Numbered from the stretch's first letter, positions 43,476 to 52,180 are shown. The stretch is DNA of 64,000 nt from Halobacillus shinanisalinarum (GCF_022919835.1 NZ_CP095074.1:2876001-2940000); one strand, 5' to 3'. The notes: generated from the letters alone by a model not told the origin. Numbers and translations are program-made.

Positions 43476-44150
43476 TTAAGATGTAAGTAGATGTACGAGA
43501 TACGTACCGTAATGGGCCAAGGAAGCTGCTCCCGCCCATGTGATTATGTGCCACAGAATGACACCTGTAATAATCCAGCCTCTTTTTGATGTGGAAAGGA
43601 AAGATATACATTTGATTTGAAACCAGATGATAAGAATTTGAAAAAGAGAGATTGCACCAAAGAAATAAATCAGCCATTCTATGTTTGTTATGTAGGAAGC
43701 AACAACGCCAAACGAGAAAGGCGATACATACCAGTCTAGACCGGCATAAATTATAAGTGGAATCCAAGCGATCCGCTCGATCAGCATTATAAGTAAAACG
43801 TTCATTTGAATAATCATTGTTTTTTTGTAGGGCAACTCAAACATGATCCAAAATACTAGAGAAGCGATAAAAATTACCCCGAAGAACAAGAGAAGGCTGT
43901 AGCCAATCCTCCCGATAATGAACCATGCCTTATAAAACTCATACTCTGTGCGATTAAATTCAGTCATGTTCATCGATATAGGGTCGGTTCCTAGTCCAAG
44001 CCATGCCATCCATATGTATGTAAGAATAGTTAATAGCATTAAAGAGAAGAAAGCTTTCCATAGATTTCGTATTCGCTCGGCCTCTCTTAGTTTAAATAAC
44101 TGGTCATGAAGTCGTGTGAAGAGTTTAAATACATGGGTCGAATAAATCAT
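43476..44150 (-). CDS. Yip1-domain (YknW-like) membrane protein
   Basis: A protein of about 224 residues with five or six transmembrane helices and a short basic N-terminal part. Position, size and Yip1-like topology match YknW, which in B. subtilis helps assemble the YknXYZ exporter. ATG 44150 is eight bases after AAAGGA; the ATG at 44159 touches that site but is possible. It is the first gene of a two-gene unit with the adaptor. Confidence 0.65.
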   Translation of the reverse strand: MIYSTHVFKLFTRLHDQLFKLREAERIRNLWKAFFSLMLLTILTYIWMAWLGLGTDPISMNMTEFNRTEYEFYKAWFIIGRIGYSLLLFFGVIFIASLVFWIMFELPYKKTMIIQMNVLLIMLIERIAWIPLIIYAGLDWYVSPFSFGVVASYITNIEWLIYFFGAISLFQILIIWFQIKCISFLSTSKRGWIITGVILWHIITWAGAASLAHYGTYLVHLLTS

Positions 44151-44236
44151 CTGCTTCATCCTTTAAGATCTGTCTATTCTCTTCTAAGTTTAACTTAATT
44201 TGTCAAAGCGTGCTATATGATTCTATCAATTATTGG

Positions 44237-44268
44237 AAAAGCGCCGCTCCAAAATGGAGCGGCGCTTT
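44237..44268. terminator. Bidirectional-looking terminator
   Basis: AAAAGCGCCGCTCC-aaaat-GGAGCGGCGCTTTT, a 14-base perfect stem between the MATE gene end and the YknW-like gene. Confidence 0.92.
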
Positions 44269-44280
44269 TCATGGAATTTC

Positions 44281-45660
44281 CTAGTTTGAATGAGCTGGAA
44301 TATAATCGGAGGTATCTTTCGATTTCTTGAAAAAGAGAGTCCGGTCTCCATATAAAAAGAAGATCGACAGCGAAAAAGCAAGAATATCAGCCAATGGGAA
44401 AGCCAGCCAAACTCCTGTCACACCAAAGAAATTAGGGAGGATCAATACGAGCGGAATAAGGAATAGAACTTGACGCGCCATAGAAAGAATAAGGGCGGGT
44501 TTAGCCATTCCTAATGCTTGATACAGACCTCCGCTAACGACTTGAACACCAATGAGTATAGACATTGCAAACATGATCCGCATCGCCTGTGAGCCTGATT
44601 CAATGACAGCTTGATCCCCTGTAAAGATATGCATGAGAACTTCAGGTAAAGTCATCATGATGATGAAGATAAGGGCGGATATGATTGTGACGACTTTCAT
44701 GCCGAGCACAACGGTTTCCCTTAATCGGGTGAATTGTTTAGCGCCGTAGTTATAACCAATAATGGGCTGCATGCCTTGGAGGACGCCAATCATAGGCATG
44801 ATTGTAAACATGGTTAATTTATGCACAATACCAAACACACCTACTTCAAAGTCACCGCCGTATTTGATTAACATAAAGTTAATGGAAATAATCATGGCAC
44901 TTCCTGCTACTTGACGGACGAATGCTGGCATGCCAATGGTTAGTGTTTCTTTTATGACTAAAAGTTGAGGCCTTAAATCAGGCAGCTTCATTTCTAAAGT
45001 TGATTTCCCTGTAAGAAAATAACGTAGGATAACAATACTAACCGAAGCTTGTGAAATAACTGTAGCGATCGATGCACCCTGGACGCCCATGTCTAACCCA
45101 AAGATGAAAATTGGATCTAAAATAATATTGAGAACAGCAGGGATAATCATCGTTATCATGGCAAAACGTGAATTCCCCTCCGAACGAATAATGCTGTTTG
45201 TCGTAAAAGCGAATGAGAAAAAGATTGACCCGAGCATAATTGGAAAAAGGTAGTCGACAGCGTGTGGTAAGATGTCAGGTGTAGCCCCGAACAAGATTAA
45301 GAGCGGTTCCATAAAGGTGAAGGCCCCAACAAGTCCAACGACGCTTACGAGTAGAACCATAAAGATAATATTACCGAACACTTTATTGGCCTCTTCTGGC
45401 TTATCCTCACCGAGTCGTCTTGAAATAACCGAGGCACCTCCAATTCCAACCGCTGCTGAAATCGCCATTATAATCATCATGACAGGAAAGGCGATGCTTA
45501 CACCGGCGACTCCAAGAATTCCGACCCCTCTCGCAATAAATAATGTGTCAACAACATTGTAAAACGCCATGACAAACATACCGATCATGGCTGGAACGGA
45601 TAAATTGAATAGCAGCTTCGGGATCGGTTGTGTACCTAACCGTTGACTCTGTTCCTTCAT
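44281..45660 (-). CDS. MATE family multidrug efflux transporter
   Basis: A 459-residue polytopic protein with twelve helices in two halves. LFNLSVPAMIGMFVMAFYNVVDTLFIAR near the start and GMPAFVRQVAGSAMIISINFML at the start of the second half are MATE signatures. It exports cationic drugs or metabolites using Na+ or H+. Its ATG follows the MarR gene stop by three bases, so the pair is an operon and the regulator probably controls it. Confidence 0.92.
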   Translation of the reverse strand: MKEQSQRLGTQPIPKLLFNLSVPAMIGMFVMAFYNVVDTLFIARGVGILGVAGVSIAFPVMMIIMAISAAVGIGGASVISRRLGEDKPEEANKVFGNIIFMVLLVSVVGLVGAFTFMEPLLILFGATPDILPHAVDYLFPIMLGSIFFSFAFTTNSIIRSEGNSRFAMITMIIPAVLNIILDPIFIFGLDMGVQGASIATVISQASVSIVILRYFLTGKSTLEMKLPDLRPQLLVIKETLTIGMPAFVRQVAGSAMIISINFMLIKYGGDFEVGVFGIVHKLTMFTIMPMIGVLQGMQPIIGYNYGAKQFTRLRETVVLGMKVVTIISALIFIIMMTLPEVLMHIFTGDQAVIESGSQAMRIMFAMSILIGVQVVSGGLYQALGMAKPALILSMARQVLFLIPLVLILPNFFGVTGVWLAFPLADILAFSLSIFFLYGDRTLFFKKSKDTSDYIPAHSN

Positions 45661-45663
45661 AGT

Positions 45664-46107
45664 TTATGTCCTCCCAGTTGAGATTTTTAAATTCTCTTGT
45701 ATTTTTTGTAACCAGGAAACAATGACTTGCCGCTCTTCTGAAGTAAAACCTTTACCAATTTCGGCTTCCATCTCTTGAACTAGGTTCCAAACAGTTTTAT
45801 CCAGCTGAACTCCTTTACTCGTGAGTTTAATCACTTTCGCGCGTTTATCTTCGGTGCAGGCTTGTTTGGTAATGCACTCATTTTTTTGTAGTGATTCAAC
45901 AACACCGTTCATAGAAGATGCTTTAATGTATAATCTTTTCTGTAATTCAGATTGGCTTTGCTCCCCGTATTTTGCTAAAAAATAGATGACTTTAGCTTGG
46001 GAATGGGTAACTCCATATTCACTAAGTTTTTCATTGTATATATTTTGAATAAAATGTGAAATCACATTGATGTTGTATCCTAGCAGTGGTTGTATTTCTC
46101 GTTCCAT
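45664..46107 (-). CDS. MarR family transcriptional regulator
   Basis: A 147-residue winged-helix regulator. The recognition region is QSELQKRLYIKASSMNGVVESLQ (about 54-76) and the wing TEDKRAKVIKLTSKG. It is probably a repressor of its own operon with the MATE exporter, released by a ligand. AGGAGG lies before the ATG. The 200 bases upstream include the AT-rich palindrome ATAATTAT (about 46130), a weak operator candidate. Confidence 0.9.
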   Translation of the reverse strand: MEREIQPLLGYNINVISHFIQNIYNEKLSEYGVTHSQAKVIYFLAKYGEQSQSELQKRLYIKASSMNGVVESLQKNECITKQACTEDKRAKVIKLTSKGVQLDKTVWNLVQEMEAEIGKGFTSEERQVIVSWLQKIQENLKISTGRT

Positions 46108-46325
46108 AATTAGTTAGCCTCCTAAACAAAATAATTATAAATCAACGGGTATTAAAGGTAAATGATTTTGTTTGTGGGTTAAGGTACGGCAGTTGCCTGA
46201 ATTGTTTTGTGTACGTGTAAAATTTGTGAATGTCTGCCTTGGAGTAAGGAAAAATACCTCATAGGGGATGGTGGTTTCTTGCCAAATAAAGTAAAATGTA
46301 ATGTATAACGATCACTTAAAGGAGG

Positions 46326-47423
46326 ATGGACCTATGGGGTACCCTTTACTTGCAACGGAGATCATTTTACATTGGGTTAAGTTTAATCCTGCTTATTTTG
46401 CTAAGTCACTTTTCTGTGCAAAAACTTGGATTGACTGGTCTCGTTCAGCCCTGGCTCGTATACGTTACGATTATTGATGTGATGATAGTTGTTCCTGCTG
46501 TTTTATTTCTCATTGTGCTGCGCAGGAAGCCGACTCTTACCGTTTTTGCACCGTTAATGGTCTCAGGATTGCTGTTTTTGCACTGGATTGTTCCTAGCTA
46601 TGCCAAGGATAACTTACTGTACTTAAATTACACTGTGATCATGCTTGAAGTCAGCTTCCTATGTGTTGAATTAATACTAGCTGTTATGTTCATACGGAAG
46701 TTGCCTGAGTGGAGAGAACACTTTAAAGATGCAAAAACAACCCATGTTCTGCTTATGCCCCGCTTATTCTACGCCAATGAAAAAACATTTGCCTTTAAAG
46801 GGAAGCTTGCCTATTTTGAAAGGCTGGGCGGTTTTCTTGCTACAGATGCTGCTGCCATCCGTTTCAGTTTATTTCCCTGGCTTGACTCCTATCCATCACA
46901 TCAGCAATCATTTTCCTACCATCGAAACAGTGAGTATTTCAGTGTGTTCCTCATGCTTATCCACGCTATGGCAATTGAAATTATAGCTGTTCATGCTATG
47001 ATCGCTCAATTTAGTCACACGGCCGCCTGGCTCGCCACCTTCTTAGATGTGTATGCCTTATTATTTCTTATTGGCGATTACCAAGCCGTACGAAAATCTC
47101 CTGTTGTCATTAAAAAGCAGGTCCTTCATATTCAAAAAGGCCTTCGTTTTCACATAACGGTCCCTTTTGAGGAAATTGCCGCTATTGCCCCTTTTGAAAA
47201 AACAACAGCTGAATACTCCAAAATTAAACAAGGAGTGAACTTGACACTGGGCGGGTTAGAAACAAAGGCTCCACAGTTTGAATTGATGCTCAGAACCACT
47301 TTGGATGCCTATATGGTTTTCGGGTTTAAGAAAAAGGTGTCCACTATCTACCTAACAGTTGATGAACCTGAAATCTTTTTGAAAGAACTCTCTGCCTCAA
47401 TAGGCGTTTCAAACTTTCAATAA
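46326..47423 (+). CDS. Membrane protein with C-terminal PH-like domain, unknown
   Basis: A 365-residue protein. Six helices are visible at about 13-32, 40-63, 70-88, 98-121, 205-226 and 229-248; the last 100 residues (VVIKKQVLHIQKGLRFHITV through IYLTVDEPEIFLKEL) look like a bacterial PH domain, which often sits under the membrane. I do not recognise a named family. The start is unsure: AAAGGAGG runs straight into the ATG at 46326, and no other in-frame start is well placed. It is followed 42 bases later by a lipid kinase gene. Confidence 0.7.
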   Translation: MDLWGTLYLQRRSFYIGLSLILLILLSHFSVQKLGLTGLVQPWLVYVTIIDVMIVVPAVLFLIVLRRKPTLTVFAPLMVSGLLFLHWIVPSYAKDNLLYLNYTVIMLEVSFLCVELILAVMFIRKLPEWREHFKDAKTTHVLLMPRLFYANEKTFAFKGKLAYFERLGGFLATDAAAIRFSLFPWLDSYPSHQQSFSYHRNSEYFSVFLMLIHAMAIEIIAVHAMIAQFSHTAAWLATFLDVYALLFLIGDYQAVRKSPVVIKKQVLHIQKGLRFHITVPFEEIAAIAPFEKTTAEYSKIKQGVNLTLGGLETKAPQFELMLRTTLDAYMVFGFKKKVSTIYLTVDEPEIFLKELSASIGVSNFQ

Positions 47424-47465
47424 TAGGTAATCATTAATATAGGACAATGGATAGGGGGACGTGAC

Positions 47466-48407
47466 ATGCCTCGTTATAAAAGTGGTTTATTTATATATAA
47501 CGGCGATACGGACAGTGAAAATTTAGAACAAAATCTAGCCGTGACTTTACCGAGTGTTTCGCAGGCGATCAAAGAATTAACGATTATCCAAACCGATTCA
47601 CTTGAAGATTTCAAACAAACTTGCTGTGAATACGGACCTGAAGTGGATATTCTGATTATTTTAGGTGGAGACGGAACATTACATGAGTGTGTAAATTGTC
47701 TAGCAGATCAGGAAAAACGGCCTGTTATTGCTGTTCTACCCTCAGGAACGTCCAATGATTTTAGCCGAGTGTTAGGTACACCGCAAAACCTGCAATTGGC
47801 TGCTAAACAACTCCTTCATGGAGAGGAAGTGAAAGTAGACATAGGTAAGGCTGATAATCGCTACTTTATAAATTTCTGGGGTATCGGGCTTGTGACAGAG
47901 ACATCCTCGAATATAGATAAAGAGCAAAAGAATCGTATCGGTGTGCTGAGTTATTTTATAAGCGCCTTCAAGACAATGAGTCAAATAGATCCTTTTTCTT
48001 TTATAATTGAAGTTGATGGGGAGAAGGTTAGTGAAGAAGCAGTCATGGTTCTCGTTATGAATGGACGATTTATCGGGACAAGAGAAGTGCCATTGCCTTC
48101 CTCCCGGTTGCAGGATGGAAAACTTGACGTATTAATTGTGAAGAATTCTAACTTGACTACATTCAAAGAATTAATCACTATGAACAAGCCTGGATCTGAT
48201 CCAAGTAAATTTCAAGAACTATCACATATGCAAGGAGAAAAAATTCGTATCGACGTGGAAGAAAATAAAGAAGTGGATATGGATGGTGAGATAGTAGGGA
48301 AAACACCAACCATTATTAAAGGGCTCCCGAATCATTTTACATTTCTGTGCGCTGATACGAACGTTTTTAATAATGTACAACGGAATAAGAGGGGAAATAT
48401 GCAGTAA
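47466..48407 (+). CDS. Lipid kinase, YegS/BmrU/YtlR family
   Basis: A 313-residue diacylglycerol-kinase-like protein with LIILGGDGTLHECVNCLAD (about 62-80) as the nucleotide-binding signature and PSGTSNDFSRVLGTP next to it. It is only distantly related to the paralogue at 13683, so the two probably use different lipids. Its place behind the membrane/PH-like gene suggests a shared lipid-related role, by inference. GGGGGACG lies before the ATG. Confidence 0.85.
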   Translation: MPRYKSGLFIYNGDTDSENLEQNLAVTLPSVSQAIKELTIIQTDSLEDFKQTCCEYGPEVDILIILGGDGTLHECVNCLADQEKRPVIAVLPSGTSNDFSRVLGTPQNLQLAAKQLLHGEEVKVDIGKADNRYFINFWGIGLVTETSSNIDKEQKNRIGVLSYFISAFKTMSQIDPFSFIIEVDGEKVSEEAVMVLVMNGRFIGTREVPLPSSRLQDGKLDVLIVKNSNLTTFKELITMNKPGSDPSKFQELSHMQGEKIRIDVEENKEVDMDGEIVGKTPTIIKGLPNHFTFLCADTNVFNNVQRNKRGNMQ

Positions 48408-48414
48408 ATACAAA

Positions 48415-48453
48415 AGAGTCCGCTCAAAGCAGGTTGGGCGGGCTTCTTTTACT
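48415..48453 (+). terminator. Intrinsic terminator
   Basis: AGTCCGCTC pairs with GGGCGGGCT (using G-T pairs) across the loop and is followed by TCTTTTAC. Confidence 0.65.
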
Positions 48454-48523
48454 CAAAAACAAGGATTAGTCAAATAAAAATCGAATTATTATAACTAGAG
48501 ATAACTAATCTAAGGAGAGAAAA

Positions 48524-48916
48524 ATGATGACAAGATGCTTACTCCCTGAAGTTCATGCTGTCTTTGTACATACGAAAGATTTGAAACGGTCTGCCAGATG
48601 GTACAGCGATTTACTAGATCTCCCTTTTGAAGAAGAAAAGGTTCACTCACCTGTGTATAACCTTCCTGTAAAGGGCGGTGTTCACTTGACGATTGATGAC
48701 CATAAATACGACTCGAATTACAGTTTTGAGCGTGTGAGAACACCTGTGTTCAATTTCTGCTCTAAAAATTTAGTGGAGAGTTATCAAGAACTCGTGGGCA
48801 AAGGAGTGATAATAACAAAGGAAATAGAGAGTCATGGAGATTTTGGCTGGTTCCATATCCAGGATCCTGATGAGCATGTGGTGATGGTTTGTGGAACAAT
48901 TGTCGATCGTTCATAA
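48524..48916 (+). CDS. VOC (glyoxalase/bleomycin resistance) family protein
   Basis: A 130-residue vicinal-oxygen-chelate protein of two beta-alpha-beta-beta-beta modules. EVHAVFVHTKDLKRSARWYS (6-25) is the first module start, and GWFHIQDPDEHVVMVCG carries the conserved metal-side acidic residue. Role unassigned: a dioxygenase, isomerase or drug-binding protein are all possible. AAGGAG precedes the paired ATGs at 48524 and 48527. Confidence 0.85.
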   Translation: MMTRCLLPEVHAVFVHTKDLKRSARWYSDLLDLPFEEEKVHSPVYNLPVKGGVHLTIDDHKYDSNYSFERVRTPVFNFCSKNLVESYQELVGKGVIITKEIESHGDFGWFHIQDPDEHVVMVCGTIVDRS

Positions 48917-49063
48917 AAGTGGTTAAAGTTGATTTGTTAGGGTGAAGTTTGTTTTCCCAGAAAAAGGGGGAAATGAGCGGTTGGTTCGACGTGGAAACAA
49001 GTACCTGATCTCCGATGTTTAGTACGAGCAAATTGAAGGGTAAGTGATCCTCCCTTGAGGAAA

Positions 49064-49180
49064 GAATTGCGCGAAAACCGTGGTTAATTGCACGAAATTT
49101 TGAATAATTGCACAAAAATCTCATTAATTGCACATAAATCAGAATAATTGCACGTTTAGTGACTTTTTTGCACATTTCGT
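49064..49180. repeat. Degenerate 20-bp phased repeat tract (TAATTGCAC core)
   Basis: GAATTGC at 49064, then TAATTGCAC at 49085, 49105, 49125 and 49145, and TTTTTGCAC at 49165: spacing 21, 20, 20, 20, 20. Core TTGCAC is almost fixed, the following A-rich half is partly kept and the rest varies. There are no unique spacers of CRISPR size and no fixed repeat. Confidence 0.8.
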
Positions 49181-49240
49181 AAAAAACTCCCGAATTATGA
49201 CCAGCTGCGTCGATTCAATCGGGTACTACACGAGTCTGAC

Positions 49241-49400
49241 CAAGGCGCCTCCGCTTTTCTATTGTCTAGCTTCGAGTCGCAGCCCTTTTCGACGCAGCCC
49301 TTCGCGACATAAGCAATCCATTCTGTGGCAAAGATCGCCACGTCATGGTTTTGCTTATGCGTTCAGGGCTAAACGCTCTTCTCCGCTTTTCTTGTTTGAC
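49241..49400. repeat. Structured intergenic repeat (Bacillaceae GCGCCTCCGCTTTTCT type)
   Basis: AAGGCGCCTCCGCTTTTCT at 49242 and GCTCTTCTCCGCTTTTCTTG at 49375 bracket a core that can fold: CATAAGCAA (49308) pairs with TTGCTTATG near 49351, and GTGGC with GCCAC inside it. From memory, similar CATAAGC...GCTTATG repeats are scattered through many Bacillaceae genomes. A short relic of a related element (GGCGCTCCAGCTAGACACCG) is at 59590. Confidence 0.6.
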
Positions 49401-49461
49401 AGTCTATTTTTTTTATCTATATACTGTCTTTATCTAGAGGATGATGGGAGGGCGAGGATTT

Positions 49462-49926
49462 ATGGATGAACAAGAACAGTATCGTAAAAAGAAACAAGAC
49501 CCTTCTTTAAAGTTATTTGTCGTTTTGTCGAAGGCTCAGCGCGCGATAGCTGATTTAGTGAAGGACGATATTCAAAGTCATGGTTTGAACACGACGGAAT
49601 TTGGAGTGCTTGAACTTTTATACCACGAAGGTGATCAGCCATTACAGAAAATCGGGGAAAAGATTTTGTTAGCTAGCGGTAGTATTACTTATGTAGTAGA
49701 TAAACTTGAGAAGAAAGAATACCTTAGACGGGTTCCATCCCCTAATGACCGAAGGATTACCTTTGCTGCTATTACAAATAAAGGGGAAAATCTTTTGCAC
49801 GGGATTTTCCCAGAGCATTGGAAACAAATTGAATCGATTACAGGTGGCCTGTCTGATGAAGAAAAGCTGCAAGCTATTGACCTATTGAAACAACTGGGCA
49901 TGCATGCAGAGCAGCAAAAGAAGTAG
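49462..49926 (+). CDS. MarR family transcriptional regulator
   Basis: A 154-residue winged-helix regulator with LQKIGEKILLASGSITYVVDKLEKKEYL as helix-turn-helix and PSPNDRRITFAAITNKG as wing. The long, charged N-terminus and overall look resemble the MhqR/OhrR branch. No cysteine is seen in the N-terminal helix, so thiol sensing of the OhrR type is unlikely. Start at 49462 after GGCGAGGA; the ATG at 49441 is upstream of that site. It may be monocistronic; its target is unknown, with the ABC-F gene downstream a candidate. Confidence 0.88.
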   Translation: MDEQEQYRKKKQDPSLKLFVVLSKAQRAIADLVKDDIQSHGLNTTEFGVLELLYHEGDQPLQKIGEKILLASGSITYVVDKLEKKEYLRRVPSPNDRRITFAAITNKGENLLHGIFPEHWKQIESITGGLSDEEKLQAIDLLKQLGMHAEQQKK

Positions 49927-49985
49927 AAAAATTTAAATTAATCATGTACAATAGATGTATGACTAAAGACAAAGGAAGGATGAAG

Positions 49986-50060
49986 ATGTTATCAATGCAC
50001 GTGATTGATCGCGAATTATTGTATATCAATCGTGCGCTTTTTCATGGTTTAACTGTATAG
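49986..50060 (+). CDS. Leader peptide of the ABC-F gene
   Basis: A 24-codon frame, MLSMHVIDRELLYINRALFH then GLTV, with a strong AGGAAGG site six bases before the ATG. It is followed by a terminator and then the ABC-F gene. This layout (short leader ORF, terminator, resistance-type gene) is typical of genes switched on when an antibiotic stalls the ribosome on the leader. No protein function is implied for the peptide. Confidence 0.65.
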   Translation: MLSMHVIDRELLYINRALFHGLTV

Positions 50061-50137
50061 GGGACTGGTATGTCCAATTTTATAGTTAAATAATGGAAAA
50101 AGATAACGTCTCATACCTGATCATATAGTTAATGAAG

Positions 50138-50170
50138 AGTCAGAGGCGACGGGACCTCTGGCTTTTTTTG
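50138..50170 (+). terminator. Attenuator terminator before the ABC-F gene
   Basis: AGTCAGAGG pairs with CCTCTGGCT (one G-T pair) around an eight-base loop and is followed by seven Ts. It ends only 20 bases before the ABC-F start codon and inside the leader, so by default it would stop transcription. A competing upstream fold between the leader ORF and the terminator is likely but was not computed. Confidence 0.75.
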
Positions 50171-50189
50171 TCTTTAGGAGGAATTTGAA

Positions 50190-52037
50190 ATGATTACATT
50201 AAAAGATGTTTATAAAATTATTGGGGGCAAAGTATTATTTGAATCGCTCACTTTTGAAATAAATGAAGGACAAAAGCTCGGCTTGGTAGGCAGGAATGGC
50301 AGTGGAAAGTCAACGCTATTTCGTTTGATTACAAAGGAAGAATCACTTGATGACGGGGATCTGTTTATTAAAAAGGGACTATCCATTGGTTACTTAAAAC
50401 AGATTCCTGACGAATTCACTGGTACAGCGAAAGAGTATTTAGAGGAAGCATTTAATGAACTCAAGCATTTGGCTGAGGAAATGAAGCAACTTGAGAATAA
50501 AATGAAGGATCCAGCTAGAATGGAAAAGGCGCTTGCAGCTTACGGAGAGTTACAGGATCAATTTACTGAACTAGGCGGCTATGAAATAGAGTCATTAATC
50601 AGTCAGGTAGCCAATGGGATTAAGGTGGAAGGCTTGCTGCATCAACCATTTACTTACTTAAGCGGTGGAGAGAAAACAAAACTTTCGCTTGCGAGAATTT
50701 TGTTAGAAAAACCTGATGTGCTTCTACTTGACGAACCGACAAACCATTTGGATTTAGTCGCCATTGAGTGGCTTGAGCAACACTTGCAGCATTATAAAGG
50801 TACGGTATGCATGATCTCCCATGACCGATCATTCCTGGATCGCGTGGTTTCAGGAATTGTTGATCTTGAATCTGGCGAAGCGCGAAGCTATAAAGGAAAC
50901 TATTCTTCCTTTGAGCAACAGAAAGAGGAAAAGCTATTGGCAGAGTTTCATCAGTATCAGGAACAGCAAAAGAAGATAAAGAAAATGAAGGAAGCAATAC
51001 GGAGGCTGAGGCAGTGGGCTAATGAGGCAAACCCACCGAACCCGAAGCTGTTTAAAAAGGCCAAGAGTATGGAACGAGCTTTAGAAAAAATGGAGAAACT
51101 TAACCGCCCTGTTCTTGATCCTAAGAAAATGGGGCTGTCACTACAGGCTGAAGATCGAAGCGGAAATGATGTACTAATCGCAGACCATGCCAGTAAACAC
51201 TATGAAAGCAGACGAATTCTAACAGGGGTCGATCTCCAACTTCGTTACAAAGAGAGGCTGGCCATAGTTGGAGCAAATGGCAGCGGCAAATCGACACTTC
51301 TTAGGCTGCTGTTGGGGCAGGAAATGCCGGATTCAGGTGTAATTAAACAAGGCAGTTCTATTCAAATCGGTTATTTACCACAAAACCCTTTGCAAGGTGT
51401 GGATGATCAACAGCGGATGATTGATTATTTCAGACAATATATTAGAGTGACGGAAGGGCAAGCCAGGCACCTGCTGGCCGCCTTTATGTTTTATGGATAT
51501 GATGTGTTCCAAAAAATTGCCCATTTAAGCGGTGGGGAGCGCATGCGGCTCAAGTTAGCTATCTTTATGCATGAAGGGGTAAATTTATTAGTTCTTGACG
51601 AGCCAACCAATCACCTGGATGTTGAATCACAGGAAGTTCTAGAAGAAGCACTGCAGCATTTTGAAGGAACTGTAATTGGAGTATCACACGATCGTCACTT
51701 TCTAAATCAATGCTTCAGTGAAACAGCTTATCTTGTGAATGGCAGGCTCTATCGTTATTTCGGATCTTATAAGGAAACGAAAGAAAAATGGGCTGTCTTG
51801 TTAGATCAATCATGCCAACAATACCAAACAACTATACCCAAGAAACAACAAGGTAAATCGATTGAAATTGAAGTGTCTATAGAAGATAGGATAATGGAGC
51901 TTGAGGATAAGCTGAGTATAGTTGAAGGGAAGATCGGAAAGGAACCGAATGCTGATGAATTAATGGCTCTGCATGAAAAAAAAGAACGGCTGACAGAGAG
52001 AATTGAGCATCTATATGAATCATGGATCAACTCATAA
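50190..52037 (+). CDS. ABC-F family ATPase, possible antibiotic resistance/ribosome protection
   Basis: A soluble 615-residue protein with two ATPase domains and no membrane part. Walker A sites are GRNGSGKST (about 34-42) and GANGSGKST (second half); signatures are LSGGEKTKLS and LSGGERMRLK; both have LLLDEPTNHLD or LVLDEPTNHLD. The linker (about 250-310) contains KMKEAIRRLRQWANEANPP and KKAKSMERALEKMEK, the arm that reaches the ribosome in ABC-F proteins. The C-terminal 70 residues are a coiled coil. The attenuator leader argues for an antibiotic-inducible member, but a housekeeping YdiF/Uup-like role is possible. AGGAGG before ATG. Confidence 0.88.
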   Translation: MITLKDVYKIIGGKVLFESLTFEINEGQKLGLVGRNGSGKSTLFRLITKEESLDDGDLFIKKGLSIGYLKQIPDEFTGTAKEYLEEAFNELKHLAEEMKQLENKMKDPARMEKALAAYGELQDQFTELGGYEIESLISQVANGIKVEGLLHQPFTYLSGGEKTKLSLARILLEKPDVLLLDEPTNHLDLVAIEWLEQHLQHYKGTVCMISHDRSFLDRVVSGIVDLESGEARSYKGNYSSFEQQKEEKLLAEFHQYQEQQKKIKKMKEAIRRLRQWANEANPPNPKLFKKAKSMERALEKMEKLNRPVLDPKKMGLSLQAEDRSGNDVLIADHASKHYESRRILTGVDLQLRYKERLAIVGANGSGKSTLLRLLLGQEMPDSGVIKQGSSIQIGYLPQNPLQGVDDQQRMIDYFRQYIRVTEGQARHLLAAFMFYGYDVFQKIAHLSGGERMRLKLAIFMHEGVNLLVLDEPTNHLDVESQEVLEEALQHFEGTVIGVSHDRHFLNQCFSETAYLVNGRLYRYFGSYKETKEKWAVLLDQSCQQYQTTIPKKQQGKSIEIEVSIEDRIMELEDKLSIVEGKIGKEPNADELMALHEKKERLTERIEHLYESWINS

Positions 52038-52073
52038 AAAGGCGACCACAGATAAGCTTCTGTGGTCGCTTTT
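52037..52073 (+). terminator. Intrinsic terminator of the ABC-F gene
   Basis: AAGGCGACCACAG pairs with CTGTGGTCGCTTTT across an eight-base loop. Confidence 0.9.
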
Positions 52074-52180
52074 CTGCTTAAGAAGAAGTTCATTTGTACT
52101 GGATTACAGTTAAATGCTCGTTTATTCTTTTTAATACTGGGGAAGTTTACTAGGAGTAGTAAATATAAGGAGGATAAATT

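Larger units (their letters stand above)
48917..49461. other. Non-coding region made of two repeat types
   Basis: About 545 bases without a gene, holding a 20-bp phased tract (49064-49180) and a structured Bacillaceae-type repeat (49241-49400). Bases 49401-49461 should carry the promoter of the MarR gene; TATACT at 49419 is a plausible -10. Confidence 0.6.

Noticed and set aside
49064..49180. CRISPR array
   Set aside because: The units are 20 bases with no fixed repeat and no spacers of 30 bases; there are no cas genes in the window.
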